Origin: Tomocerus qinae
Lineage: Eukaryota; Arthropoda; Collembola; Entomobryomorpha; Tomoceridae
Length of the DNA: 64,000 nt
Assembly (NCBI GenBank): GCA_020055645.1
Contig: CM034546.1
Location: 63,054,001 to 63,118,000 of the forward strand
Direction of reading: 5' to 3'
Below are positions 11,748 through 24,273 of this stretch, piece by piece. Every line of letters starts with the position of its first letter. Position 1 is the first letter of the stretch. A program made the position numbers and the translations under genes. The notes beneath the pieces are model-generated. The model did no database searches, was not told the origin of the DNA, and was given only the letters and a program-made list of their open reading frames with translations.

Positions 11748-13745
11748 TTACATAACTATATAATATTTTGCTAGGTGTTTAAATTTGTTAGTAATATACT
11801 CTACAATAAACACAATGGTTGAAATGACTTCAATGACGCCTAATAGAATAAATAAGTTTTGTATTTTCATAGACAAATTAATGCTCTTTGGTTGTTTTTC
11901 GAAGCGTTTATTAATTTCAGAATGCTTTCTCTTATTATAACCGTAAAAAAATATGTGAAATGATCTCAAATTATTGAATAATCCGGCTTGGAAAAATTTT
12001 GATGTGTAGTCATGAAATTCTGTAAAGTAACAACATTCAAATTTCATAAAAAGATTTTCTCTAGCAGCGGTTTCTTTCGCAACTTTCAATTTGAAAGAAC
12101 GTTGCCCGATTTTGACATTTTTATTCATAATTCTCGCTTGCTTTTTGTTGACAGGAAAGGCTACTTTGTGTTTAGTTGACAAAAGCCTTGCAAATGCCAC
12201 GTAAATGGTATTGTCTGGCAAAAACCTATCCAGCATGCTGTGTAAATATTCTCCAGATACTCGAGAAATCAAAGCAGTTAATTCTTTGGTACGAGTGGCA
12301 ATTTGCCTTGCGTGTGTTTTTTGAATACTTTCAAAAAATGCAATCAAAAATTTCTTCCATTCACTTGCAGGAAAATCTTTAGCCCTTACTTGCAGAACTG
12401 TTTGGTTAAGATTTTTGAGTAAATTGTATTTTCTCAAAATTCTATAGCCTTTTGAATCATTATTGAAGTTTTTGGTGTTAGTGGACTCGACTCTGTAGAT
12501 AAATTTATATCCACTTTGGGACAGTTCTTTCAAATCATTCATTATATAGGGCTCTGGTTTTGCAATGACTTGGCTTGTAACGTAAGACTCGTAGAGAATT
12601 CCAAAAAACATTGTGGCGAAGGAATAGAGAAGAAAAACTTTGTGAAAGTTGTGAGTGTGATTTTTTCGAAGCAAAATGGAAATAATATCCATAAAACTTG
12701 GAATCCAGTTTATATTTTTCTTTTTGGTTTTATTTTTGTTACGCAGTTTTAGTTTGTTGAAGTGCTGGTAAAAGCAGTCGTATATTCTAACAGTGAAGTA
12801 CAACAAAAGCAAAAGAGCCCAAGATGTTCTGTCATATGCATTTTTGATCCAGGTTAGCAGTGACATTAGATCAAATTTTTCTTTATCTGTATAATAGCCA
12901 ATGACTGTATTTTCGTCGAAGGAAATGTAATATTTAGTTGCAGGATTCGGCGAAAGAGTTGTGTACGCTTCTTCTTCGAAAATTCTTCCACATGACGACG
13001 CTTTTTTACCCGTTAATTTGTCAATTGAATTTTTATTTACTGGAGTGAAGTTGAAATGACTCGCCATATTGCTAATAAACATTTTGAAAACATCGCAGTC
13101 GTAGTCATCCTCCGTTTCAAAATATTTCACGTAAGTGTATGGAGACTTGGGAAAGGTTTGAGAATGTTTCGATTCTTTGCAAACTCCTCTTCCTATGACA
13201 AATATATTTCGGCCTTGCAGTTCCAATTTTTTCACATTTTGTGAATTTTGACTTTTGTTGTTGAATTTAGTAATTGTGTCTCCATAATGTAAAGTCACCT
13301 CGCTGGATTTTAATAGAACGAAGTAAATTGCCACGGAATATATTTCTAATTTTTTGGCAAACGATTTTGATTTCTGAAATTTATTTATTTCGTTGAAAAT
13401 TATCAAAAATGTGCTTTCTTTATGGTAACCTCTGAAAGAATTTAACTTTCCAAAAACATGATTTTGTTTGGAGGGGTTAATAATTATTGTCAAGTCACAA
13501 ACAAACCTACGGAAAATGCCGTTTCTCAAATCTGTTTCATTTAACTTGTTGGAACCAATTTTCTTGGGCTGTGGATATTTTTGAAATGTTAAAAAATGCT
13601 GAACTATTTCGTTTGAACTATTTGATTCTGCGAAATAAATATACAAGTCACATTTTTTGAATTGGTTCAAATCCAAGGGGAATCTGATTGTACTGTATAC
13701 AAGACCAGATAAAAATGTCAAAATTATGAAATGTTTTAAGAACAT
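11748..13745 (-). CDS. Ionotropic-receptor-like protein, intronless
   Basis: A single 665-aa frame starting at the ATG at 13745. A signal peptide (about 1-19) is followed by an extracellular region, M1 at about 306-326, a pore-like segment at 347-360, M3 at about 369-393 (containing ILYESYVTSQVI), a second lobe, and M4 near 625-650. The topology is that of iGluR/IR receptors with a short, divergent ligand-binding region. It is a clear paralogue of the gene at 50348-52258: LYESYVT versus LYETYMT after M3, and KSINLSMKI versus KSISLNMKI just before M4. Both lack introns. Ligand-contact residues of true glutamate receptors are not evident. Probable chemosensory receptor; family confident by topology, function inferred. 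Confidence 0.78.
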   Translation of the reverse strand: MFLKHFIILTFLSGLVYSTIRFPLDLNQFKKCDLYIYFAESNSSNEIVQHFLTFQKYPQPKKIGSNKLNETDLRNGIFRRFVCDLTIIINPSKQNHVFGKLNSFRGYHKESTFLIIFNEINKFQKSKSFAKKLEIYSVAIYFVLLKSSEVTLHYGDTITKFNNKSQNSQNVKKLELQGRNIFVIGRGVCKESKHSQTFPKSPYTYVKYFETEDDYDCDVFKMFISNMASHFNFTPVNKNSIDKLTGKKASSCGRIFEEEAYTTLSPNPATKYYISFDENTVIGYYTDKEKFDLMSLLTWIKNAYDRTSWALLLLLYFTVRIYDCFYQHFNKLKLRNKNKTKKKNINWIPSFMDIISILLRKNHTHNFHKVFLLYSFATMFFGILYESYVTSQVIAKPEPYIMNDLKELSQSGYKFIYRVESTNTKNFNNDSKGYRILRKYNLLKNLNQTVLQVRAKDFPASEWKKFLIAFFESIQKTHARQIATRTKELTALISRVSGEYLHSMLDRFLPDNTIYVAFARLLSTKHKVAFPVNKKQARIMNKNVKIGQRSFKLKVAKETAARENLFMKFECCYFTEFHDYTSKFFQAGLFNNLRSFHIFFYGYNKRKHSEINKRFEKQPKSINLSMKIQNLFILLGVIEVISTIVFIVEYITNKFKHLAKYYIVM

Positions 13746-16700
13746 TATTGCCTGGATTTTTTAAATATAATTTTTGTAATTACTGCGAAATGATTTACTC
13801 TTGGACTCTTGTAACGGAATATTTGCTGAATGAAATCTTATCCCACTTTTAAAGTTTTGGTTATCAATATAAACATCGGCAAAGTATTTTAATAATAGTT
13901 TATAACAGTTTCTTACCTGTTATCTACTAAATTATCTTAGGCTTTCCAAAGTTCGTTGTCATGTCTTCGCTTTCGATCGGTGAAATATTACAGAGAAGGA
14001 GTATTTAAATTGAGGAGCATTTGTATTATGAATGAGGAAATGCAAAAGTGTTTTGACGCATTTCTTTTGTTTCATTTAGAAGTTGAAACACAATATCGTC
14101 ACCATTGTAGTCTTAAATACATATTATTATTATTTCACGTGACAGTGTGTTGATATGACGGTTACAATAGAAAATAGGACAAGCATGCACTTTAAAACCC
14201 TACATACCTACTACATAGCTTAATCACAGTTCTAAACAAAGATAAAATATAAAATTGCCGGTTTTGAGAAGACTATAATTAAGATTTAGTAAACTATTTC
14301 AATGTTTCAGAAAAACTTTCAAAAAGTATACACCTACGCCATAGTTTATGGCACATGAAAATGATGAATGTATTATCTTTACATCAACTCTCTACTTAAG
14401 GTTTCACAATCGCGTTGACATGATTATTCTAATTGGCGATATATTTGTCAAGGAATAACAATTTCTAACGAAAAAATTAAAACGCTACATTTAATATATT
14501 TTTAGTACAATGGAGGTATTCATTTTTTTTTAAATTAATGTTTCCGGTATTGTACTGCTTAATCACAGAAAAGCATTTCTGCCGAATAAGAATAAAGTGA
14601 CTTTGCCATTTCAAGGACATGGAAAGGAAACTGTCCATTATCAATAATTAAAAGAATTTTGAGACTATATAGCATACTAAAATATGAACTTCCATGTTTT
14701 GAGAAGTAAGATTTAATAAACTATTTCATTGTATTTTACAAGAAAAAATTAAGAAATATTTTATATTGCGGTACATTTTCCAGTTTTGTAGTTCCTGTTT
14801 CACTTATATCAAAATTGGTGACAATATGATGCGCATTTTCTAAGTTGGAAGTAAAACTCTACAGGAAAATATGCCAAACTGCCTATAATTATTTCAGATG
14901 AGCTTATTTATAGCTTTTTGTAGCTTTAAATTATCCGTTTTAAATACTTGTTTGTACATTTAACCATGTTGTTGTCATAATAACGATGCACATTGAATCT
15001 TGTTATTTGAGAAAAGTACTTACTGTACGTACAAGCATTGGAAATAAACAATATTTAAAGTTTCAAAAGTGAAGTAGTAGAAACTTAAGTTTCATTTTAA
15101 CCTTTCTCCAGTTAGAACTAATAAACTATCATCTACAAAGTTCTTTTACCTTCATTTGAAATTTGGATCGATGTTTTACATCAATAATAAATGCTGTATC
15201 GTATCAATATGCAATAACAAGATAATAATATTAGTACCTATACCAGACCAGAATACTTTTACCACGCGTGCATATCACTATTACTGACCGCATTATAATC
15301 ACATTGACATGTCTCAATTATTTTAGAAATAGATTTTATTGCTAATGTTATTATTTTTTATATGTTATATTCTTGTTATAGATTGAGATTGGATTATTTT
15401 ATTTTTTTATACAGAATTACTACCCTCGAATCTTCAAACTAGGATTTAGTAATAAGTTACTCCTTTAAATTCAGAAAAGCATAGCATAAATATATAGCGG
15501 ATTTTTGAATGACCGTTCAATAAAAAAGCCAAATCATATATCATATAAATCATTATTCTGTTGAATAAGACTCAGCATTGTTTTTGTAACTTATATTATT
15601 AATCATCCATCATATACTAATCAAAATAAATAACCATTCAAGATTTTGTAATGAATCTACTAAACTAAAATCTTAAACTAGATACTCAGTTTCCTTTAGT
15701 ATAAACAATTTTGTTACGAACGCAGCAGCGCAGTGTGCTTGACATAGTATAGTGATGGGTTTGCTTGTTATTATTTAATGCTTACGTTGTGGATCTCATA
15801 TACGTAGTAACTAATATAATAATACAATGCGATGATACTAAATACTTGTATATCTAAGTAAAGTAGGTATCTTCCTAGTATTTACTGGATAAACTTTTTG
15901 CTGCGTGTGAACTTTTCAGTTGCTTCCAATAGTTGATTCAGCAACTTTCATTTAATGACTACTGAAACTTTACTTGTATTAGCAGAGTTCGGATATGTAT
16001 TTAAAAATTTTAAAATGTATATGGTATATTTAATCCGGCTACTCGTGCCTTGGGGTCCAAAAATTAGTATTTACACGTTTCATACATTTTTGAAATTACA
16101 TGAAAAAAATTCAATTATTTTACCCGCACACACCTATTACTATTTATTTAAATATTTAATAAAAGGTAAACTGAAGTTAACACATTGACTTTAATATTTG
16201 TCCCTTTTGAACACTTTTAGAATATACTTTATATATTTCGAACAAATTTTGCTACTTTTTCGACAAATTGGGATTACAAATTTTCCATTTTTCTAAGATA
16301 TTTTTTGAATTTTGAGGGTCAGGAACAAAATTTTCAGCTTAAGTATATTTCACTTTCTGTTCCATATTTTCGTATTTTAATTTTTGAGGAGATATTTTTA
16401 TTAGTTTAATAAATATATTTTCGAGCCCTGTACTTTAGTAGTAAGTATGTGCCATATAAACTCGTATTAAGAATGCATTTTGTAACATACTTGGTTGTTC
16501 ATGTCATATTTGAGTAAACACAATAATAGATGGTGAACCAAATCGAACAGTAGATAGTACTTTATAAGAGTTTTTCCTCTAGTTATTCGAATTCAAAGTA
16601 CATAAGCATTTGTATTTTTTTCTGGGGAACGATAAATTATGAAATACATTAAATTTGAGACATCATCAAGTAGAGAGTGTAGTCAAGTACTTAGGAAGAA

Positions 16701-17843
16701 AAAATAAAAGCCATCTAATCGACCGTGGCTTAGCTTATATTGCTTACCATCTGAAATCTTGCAAGCTGAACTACATTGTGTAATGAAGTGTAGAAGCACA
16801 GTATGTAAAGAGACGTAAAAGCAGTTCATGGTCATCTTCAATCATGTTTTGTTGCCGTGGGATTAAGTACATAATCTTTGCATTGATGAACTTGGCTTTG
16901 GATCGGAGTCAGGTTGACCAGTGGCAGTGCTGTGTATTGATATTACTAAGGAGTTCACAAAGTTTGTACAATATTTTATACCTTTAATTTCATTTATTTG
17001 AAGAAGACGTGGTAGTTTGTTCATATGCGATTCTAAATAGGCTCTGCATTTTGCAGGAATGAAGAAATAAACGAATTTTTGAGTGATAAGTGGTGAAAAA
17101 GAGTGTTAAACTGACAAATATTCGGTTTTTTCAGTAATAACTCCTAACGTAAACGTAACAGTTGCATAAAACACTTTAATTGTATGCCCTTTCGAACGAA
17201 AAGGAAGTTTCTAATTTTAACAGACGATTTGACACTTGTAATATAAAATCTAGTTTCTTTCCCGTATTTATTAGTAATATTATTATTAATAAATAAATAT
17301 AGTATAATATAATATTAATAAATTATTATTAATATTATTTGTATGAAATATAAAAATATAACATTATATAATATTTGGTGCTATAAAATTTATTGCCGTG
17401 TTTTGCAGATTGAATTTCAATTGACTTTCGGAAAAGCAAATCGATTGGAATTGATTGTTTCCGACTGTAACCCGCAGTTATTTCCCTGGATGCGGATATT
17501 GAAGAATTTTTACAAGTAAGAATTAAAACTTTTTATTTTATCCTTAATAAATTGAATAATGTTTTGTTGTTACTGTGCTTTGATTAGTCATTTAAAGCCA
17601 TCTTTAATAAGTACATGCAAGAGAAGTTATATAGAAAAACGCAATTAGAACATTGATAACCGATTTCAAAATGTATTACCTACCTGAAAAAACAGATTAC
17701 AAAAATCGAAAGAACTTATTTTTACGTTTGATTTTAAAAAGTGCAGAGGTTTTTGGGGAAAAGAATCCTGTACATGTGGTACAGGTTTTAAAAAATGTGA
17801 CAAGTTTTTATTTCCCACAGGTGTTATCAATGTTTTGTGTATC
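13746..17843. other. Gene-poor stretch
   Basis: About 4 kb without a convincing gene. It holds degenerate internal repeats (a block beginning TTTTGAGAAG near 14258 and again near 14697), simple AT-rich sequence near 17270-17340, and the second copy of the dispersed duplication (about 16785-17530). The short open frames here show no domain and no conservation. Confidence 0.45.
16785..17530 (+). repeat. Dispersed duplication, copy 2
   Basis: Partner of about 10145-10810. Conserved blocks keep the same order and approximate spacing, including the TTCGGAAAAGCAAAT block bounded by TTTTGCAG and ACAAGTAAG. The two copies have diverged by substitutions and small indels, so the duplication is not recent. 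Confidence 0.5.
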
Positions 17844-18860
17844 TGTTAACGACCATTAAATTCAGGCATTAAGCTTAATGCCTATATAGGCAATAAGCTT
17901 AAAGCCTAGGCATTAAGCCTAAGGCCTGAATTTTACTCGGCATTAAGCTTAATGCCTGGTCTTATTGCCTGATTTGGGTGGAAATCAATGTAAACAACAA
18001 AAACTTAAGTCTAATATACACAGTCATTGTGTATTTATGTAAAATGCAAATGTACACGGTTAGGGTTAGTCATTTAAAACAATATTGGATTTTTAAATGT
18101 ATTTTAATTTTATAAATTTTACTAATGGTCTATGTTAACACCTCTTCCATTTGGATTTCCCAATAGAGTTGCATTGGAGATGCCAGGATTTCTGATCTAA
18201 ATGTGAAGAAATGACTCCACGAGATAAGGATATAAATAGGTCATAGGCAAATCTATAAGTTTATAGTTTATTGTAATGAAATATGACTCGATCCGATTTA
18301 CTCCGATAAGTTACTGAGGTAAATTATAATATTAGTGACATGGTTGAGGTGATTACGTGGGTGGTGATGGGCTCATGATGATGGCACTCCTCATAAGTCA
18401 TTGGGAAGGCCTGAGTATGGATAAAGATGACAAATTTTGACAATTGAAATTTTTCCTTTGGTGACACTTTAAATCATGCATTTATTGTACTGAAGGTTCG
18501 AATTGTCGCCGAGGTTGAACTCTTTAACACTCGACTTTACTGTGAAATCCGAATGGAGGAGGTGTTAACATAGAGCATTAATAGAACATTGTTTTAAATG
18601 ATAAATGACTAACCCTAACCGTGTACATTTGCATTTTACATAAATACACATCGACTGTGTATATTAGACTTTTGTTGTTTATGTACATTGATTTCCACCC
18701 AAATCGGGCAATAAGGCCAAGCATTAAGCTTAATACGGAGTAAAATTCAGGCATTAGGCTTAATGCCTATGCTTTAAGCTTAAAGACTAGGCATTAAGCT
18801 TAATGCCGGGCATTTTTAGGCATTAAGCTGAATGCCTGAATTTACTTATTGCCGTTAACA
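17844..18860. mobile_element. 1-kb foldback element with long inverted repeats
   Basis: Long terminal inverted repeats of roughly 320 bp: about 17844-18165 and about 18545-18860. The outer ends are TGTTAACG and CGTTAACA. Just inside each end is a cluster of copies of GGCATTAAGCTTAATGCC, itself a perfect 18-base palindrome, with variants. The inner parts of the arms match closely (GGTTAGGGTTAGTCATTTA, reverse-complemented on the other side). No coding frame is inside. It resembles a nonautonomous foldback transposon; the target duplication is unclear, so the superfamily is open. Confidence 0.72.
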
Positions 18861-21660
18861 TATTGATAAGTCAGATTTAAGGGTAAGTTGATTTTTAACT
18901 GGCAGAGATAAGACATTTAAGAAATCGCAATATCCACCCGTACATTTACACATCTTTTACATTTACATAGTTCAAATAAAGAAAAATCGGTATAGAAATA
19001 TTATAACGCAACTAATTTGTATACTGTATGATTAATGCCAACAGCATCGGTGTTATCCTGATCCTGATTGCTTTAAGTAAGGCATAGTATAATATAAGTA
19101 AGGATTGAAATCTTTAAAGTATTTACTACAAGAATGACAAAGAAATTTATACTTAGAATTTCACACTTGAAATCTCTAATTGTGTTTGTTTTCCACTTTC
19201 AACTTTCAGTTACCCTTTTGGTATGAAAATTGGTAAAATGTATGTGGCCTTAAAAACACGAACCATCTGAAGATTCAAATTAAGTTTCAAATGCAAGTTT
19301 ACTGAGAAATTGCCGTATTTCTCCCACTACTCTCTTCACTTTTCAAAAGAAATATCAATTACAGGGTAAGTCTTAAGTTTCTTTCGCACCTTAATAATTT
19401 AGTACAATACATAAATGTTTCATTTCAATTTCGAGTGTCCAATACGCTTCATATTATAATAATTCGATGTTTTTGCAGATTTCTTTTTGACAACCCAGGA
19501 AAGTCCTTTTGAAGTTTGAGTTTGTCAGAAAAATTCATTGATAATCAACTTGATCGCGGCCTTTTTGTTTGTCATTCCATGGAAGAATTAGGAATTAAGT
19601 TTGGAATTTCCAAGCATTGTACAAAATAGTATTTACCATTTACCAGTAGTGCAATTAGTACAATTCTGAATTGTTTTGGAAAACTTTTCTAAGTGCTCAA
19701 AGATGATTACAAATAATTTCTGTACATTTGGTTGTTTGACTTTTGGGGATAATATCTTCATTAGTCAGTCTAAAAAGTTATCACTGCACTATTTTTACCA
19801 CAGCTTGGTGTGCAAAGAATTTACCATTTATGAGTACCCTATACGCGCTACTTTTATCGGATATTAAAGTATTTGGCCAACCCACCCTAAAACCCTAACC
19901 TAATTTAAATCTAATCTAAAAGCTGAGGCATAAAATGGCTCTGGTGTGGCACTTTATTCTAGAATCAGGGTTCAGTTTTTGCTACTAAATTCTCAAAACT
20001 GGTTGGAAGAAACAGGTTCGAAGCAGGTTATAACCATGCATAAAGTGGATGAAACTACATTTTAATATGAAAAACTATGCAGTTAAAATTCTCGAAACTG
20101 TCCATTGCTATCTTAGCTGCTTAAATATACGACGTTGGACGTCAATGAAATCGTTATCGGACGTCTACTACAAAGAAGCTGGAGGTTGGCAAGAATGTTA
20201 TGACCCTGTTTTTTGGAACTTTTATGTAAAAATAACTACAACATTTTGAGAAAGTGTTTTTTGTCACATTTATGAGTTTCAGCCACTTTCAACCAGTTAT
20301 TGCCACTTTTCCAGCCGGTTATAACCACGGGGTTTTTAACCACAGTGATTAAAATCATGTGTCAACCTTGCTTAGAATGGAGTGGATTTAATAACCAAGC
20401 CATGAGTATTACTTAGTGGATAAACAATGATAAGTGAAGCAATTGTCATGCGAATAGTGTTGTAAATGGATGATTTGTTGGAAATTCGGTAAATAGGTTT
20501 TTATTTTAGTTAAATCCGAACTAATTAAACTTGTAATAGTGTAACATAGTGTACTTTAATGTTCTACAACACAGAAAAAAAATTGCAATTACTTACAAGC
20601 CATTGCAGAAGCTCACCCTAGTAAAAGGGCTGTATAGACCACATTCTATTTCCAAAATGTGTAATAATAATTACTCATTTTCACTCTAAAATACACCAAT
20701 TAATTGCCAAAATAAGGTCATATAAACGGAATTTCATTTTTGTAATTTGCCCAATTGGTTGGAGCTACAATTCAGAAATCATTAGATCAGTGCCAATTAT
20801 TTTCATATATTTTACTGCGTATTTAGTTTTTATTTTTCACATGCAGCTAAAATAATTTGCTATTGCTTAAAATTATCAACTGCTTGAATAAAAAAAGATT
20901 TATTTTTTAGCTAGAAACTCTAGAATATAATAGCAGAAAGCTATAATTACTGGAGTTGTAATTTCATTCAAAATGCGGTAATCAATTTTGGATCTGAGAT
21001 TTAGTCTTAGGGTTAAAACAATGTGTATCAGTTCACTTTTAAATAAATGGGAAATAGCTCTGCAGAATGGTTGTAACTGGAAAAGGTTCGAAGACTAGTA
21101 ATACTAATTACTAAAATATACTAGTTTTTAGTCTCAGTGTACATAACTCGATGTACCAGTGAGCTAAGCCACTGATTCGGATCGCTGAAATTTTTTTGAA
21201 GACCTAGCGCCGCTCGCCCTATTGAATGAGGTAGTTCGGTTCTTTTAAAAATTTCCCTCATTTTAGCTCGCCTGAATAAGGCAGCTTATAGAATCGCACA
21301 GTCTCGTCGTCCGTACCCAAGATAACTTTGGAACGCAAAGACGGAAGTTGATTAAACATGGCAAAAACAATGCCTATGGACTGATGACGATCCCTATTGA
21401 TTTTGGGGTAAATCGGTCCATAGGTTGCTGAAATACCGCGCGCTCATTTTGTCTTCATTTACATAGTCAAAGCGAAAAACGGGTCTTAAAAAGTAAAATT
21501 CCGTTTCCTATAAATTGTTAGGGTAATAGTATAAAATATATCATATCGCTTCTATCGACATTGAAATTTTATAGTAAAGGCAATAAAACCAGTCAAAAAC
21601 TGGTTATGGGATAAAAATCAATCTTTTTCCATTGTATTTGTATTTCATAGTTATCATTAA
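18861..21660. other. Gene-poor stretch
   Basis: No convincing gene. GGTTATAACC palindromes occur near 20023 and 20320. A degenerate repeat-like segment near 21290-21440 resembles the one near 11180. Short open frames show no domain features. Confidence 0.4.
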
Positions 21661-21975
21661 TGTACTTCATAATTTGTATTAATCAACTTTGATTTTCTGT
21701 TAATTTAAATACTTAGTATTAACTAATTTTGATTTTCTGTGGATTTTGATAATCAATATTAATTAATTTTAATTTCCTGTAGATTTTGATAATAAATATT
21801 AATTAACTTTGATTTTCTGTGGATTTTGATAATCAATAACAATCAATTTTGATTTTCTGTTGATTTTAATACTCAATGTGAATCAATTTTGAATTTCTGT
21901 TTATTTTGATACTCAATATTAATCTATTTTGAATTTCTGTAGATTTTGATAGTCAATCTATTTTGATTTGCTGTT
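21661..21975. repeat. 40-bp tandem satellite, about 8 copies
   Basis: Successive units end in the same TTTTCTGT-type motif at 21700, 21740, 21780, 21820, 21860, 21900 and 21940, an exact 40-base period. The last unit is shortened. A typical unit contains GATTTTGATAATCAATATTA. The units differ by several substitutions, so the array is not newly amplified. Confidence 0.85.
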
Positions 21976-22159
21976 GGCTTTTATTTTGGATTATCAATAA
22001 TTTAATTTGAATTAAGGTTCACTTTCATAATCAAAATCATATTTATTTCCACAAATGATAATATACCAAAAATGTGCAAACGTTTTTGAACAATTTTGAG
22101 ACACGGTATCTAAAATTGTATGACATTTTCCGGCGTAATGCCAATATCGTAGCAACTAT

Positions 22160-23126
22160 GCTAACAATTCAGGAACCTCGTCAACAGAAAAATTAATGTA
22201 AAGATCCTTGCCTGCAAGAGTTTTCCTTTTCATATGAATGTAAACAGACCCGTCTTCATGTTTGCACGAGTAGCAAGGAAACTTGCGCTCCTCTTCCTTC
22301 TTTTGCTCCATTATGACTTACAAGTCTATATCTCGGCGAGCCTGTGTGTCCAAGATAGATACATCATTACCAGCAGCCTCCCAGTAGAATAAAAACTTTT
22401 GCAGTAATACCGGAATTTTATCACTCTTTTTTATTATGATCAAATAAACACCGTTTGTTCCATGAGAAATGCACTGCAGGCTATCCATCCCTCTGCAATA
22501 TGCTTAACAAAATGCATTTATTTTTGCCTGCAAGTTTCCAGTAACGAATGAAATGAGTAAATTAGGTACGAATATCGTCAGTAGAAAATGCTACGTCACC
22601 GCTTTTATGTTTTAATGATATATGCAACGAATTATCGTAATGTTGCATTAAGCGACACACTAGCTCTTTTGAATATGTAACGTGTACACACTGTCCCTCC
22701 ATTATGAGGAATGAAGTGAAAATTGAAAACTTTATATCTCATAAAAACGTGTTAAAAGCGTATTTTATTCAGGGATCAAAATTTCCTTACAAATGAGAAA
22801 ACATGATCCGCACCGATTATTTTCTGGATCATAGCAGCAATCCGTTGTAAGAACTCCGCATGTGGCACATAGGAATATATTATGAAGGGCCTCTCTTACG
22901 CAGGTGGTCCAGAGGTATACTGAAGTCCCATTGTCTTCTGTAGGTTTCAGGTACACGCAAAGGTTTCCTGGTTCTGGTTAGGAAAGATTACACCGACATT
23001 GCATCTCGCAAAAATGTCGGTATATGTCGGAATCTGCTTCTTCAGGCTCTGTTTCCTCCTCCTGAATGTTAACGTCAATGTGTATATCCTCGGTATTGTC
23101 GAAGACAAATAACACTCCGCTCATGC
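22160..23126 (-). other. Cluster of short, mutually similar Cys-containing ORFs
   Basis: Four or five short minus-strand frames lie nearly end to end: from ATG 23126 (acidic, about 53 aa), an open stretch through 22956-22765, from ATG near 22702 (about 46 aa), around 22490-22330, and from ATG near 22310. Several share a pattern of an early Cys followed by a hydrophobic strand after N-G or D-G: NGTSVYLW, NGVYLIIIKK, DGSVYIHMKR. Some boundaries carry GTAAG-like donors, so they may be exons of one gene. The 22765-22956 piece (LCATCGVLT) also resembles the Cys-rich frame at 24274-24576 (RCYKCVLT). No known family recognised. Local base composition is less AT-rich than the flanks. Confidence 0.35.
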
Positions 23127-23376
23127 TGCATGCTCTAGAAATTTCATATTGCTTATTTAAAAATTACTTTAAAAAACTAAAATGAAATAAAAAGTCGATA
23201 CATTTCGTCTATGATGCAATCCCGGGCAACTTCAGCAGAGTAGAAAGAGCGAACTTTAAATAAGCATCCTTTTGGCGTTTCACTAAAATGAACTTTCAAA
23301 TCAACTGTATATGATCAAGTATGTCACTATATCTCTATATGTAGGTATGCTATCCCCAAAGAATTGCCTTCTCTCC

Positions 23377-24251
23377 CTACCAACTAACTTTAGGTAAAAT
23401 AATGTACGTTCGGCCATGTGAGTCGGGTTTCCCATGGGCTCCCATTAATAAGGGTTCCGCTTGGTCGTCAGTACGGGAGACGTAGTATTCTGAAAAAAGC
23501 AAAAAATTAGTCAGAGCAGTAAGGTATAAAAATAAAATATAATACTGACTGACGTTTAGCTATCGACAGCTTGGTACAGCAAGGCTCCATGCAACTACAC
23601 AAATATGAGTTGGAACTAAAAACCTCCTCACATTCACAGTCCTCGCTTGTTCCCTTTACCCGCTATAAAAAATCTAACGGCTAACCTTTGATGGATCTTT
23701 TGTTTCTTCTTCCTCCGAATCGGTGTATATAAGAGGTATATATCCTTTTGGGTTGGGCCGTCTTCCTTCGAAATGTCTTGATCCCGCCTTCGATTTCTTG
23801 CCAAATGTAGTCAACGTTTTCACCATGATTTATCCATTCCGATGTACTCGGTGCCGTCTTCGGTTCATCTGACCACGTTTTTGGTTCAGAAGAATCAAAA
23901 GCTGATTTTTGGAGCTCTGTTTTCCGGTAATCTTTTAACGTTTTCGGGTCACCCGCGTCTGTTTGCTCAGTTATCTTGTTGATCTCTTCTTTCTTCATCT
24001 CCAGCTCAGCGGTTTCAGCTGCAGTTATCAGTTCAGGAAGATCACTATCGTTATCCGTATCGCTCTCACTAAAACACTCCTGGCCCATTTTGTCCAGAAC
24101 GTCCCTACTCGGTTGTGCGGGTGGAATAATTGCCGCTAGTCTCTTGTATCTATAAATATAAAAAATATTAAAACTAATTATTAAACCTCTTTAAAAAAAC
24201 TTACAAGTCGAGCATCAAAATGTCGTCTTCCATTTCATCCGGTTGGGACAT
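23377..24251 (-). CDS. Hypothetical acidic three-exon protein
   Basis: Exons 24205-24251, about 23686-24149 and 23377-23489 have matching phases (2, then 1), GTAAGT or GTTAGC donors and pyrimidine-rich acceptors, giving about 207 aa. The N-terminal part is acidic (MSQPDEMEDD) with a Ser/Asp/Glu-rich stretch (SESDTDNDSD). The middle has a charged Glu/Lys segment (ETAELEMKKEEINK). The C-terminal part is basic (RRNK) and ends ILPKVSW. There is no signal peptide or membrane segment, so it is probably intracellular and possibly nuclear. I recognise no family. It lies in a compact minus-strand block with other unrecognised exons, which may belong to the same element or gene cluster. Confidence 0.5.
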
Positions 24252-24273
24252 TAACGACACTCTCTCTGTAGTA

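Noticed and set aside
12176..13244. Plus-strand ORFs opposite the intronless receptor
   Set aside because: Shadows of the 11748-13745 coding frame on the other strand.
20023..20325. GGTTATAACC palindromes as ends of a transposon
   Set aside because: The motifs are short and self-palindromic, and the surrounding sequence does not pair convincingly.
21120..21180. tRNA-like sequence
   Set aside because: No full cloverleaf with a T-loop and acceptor pairing could be drawn by eye.
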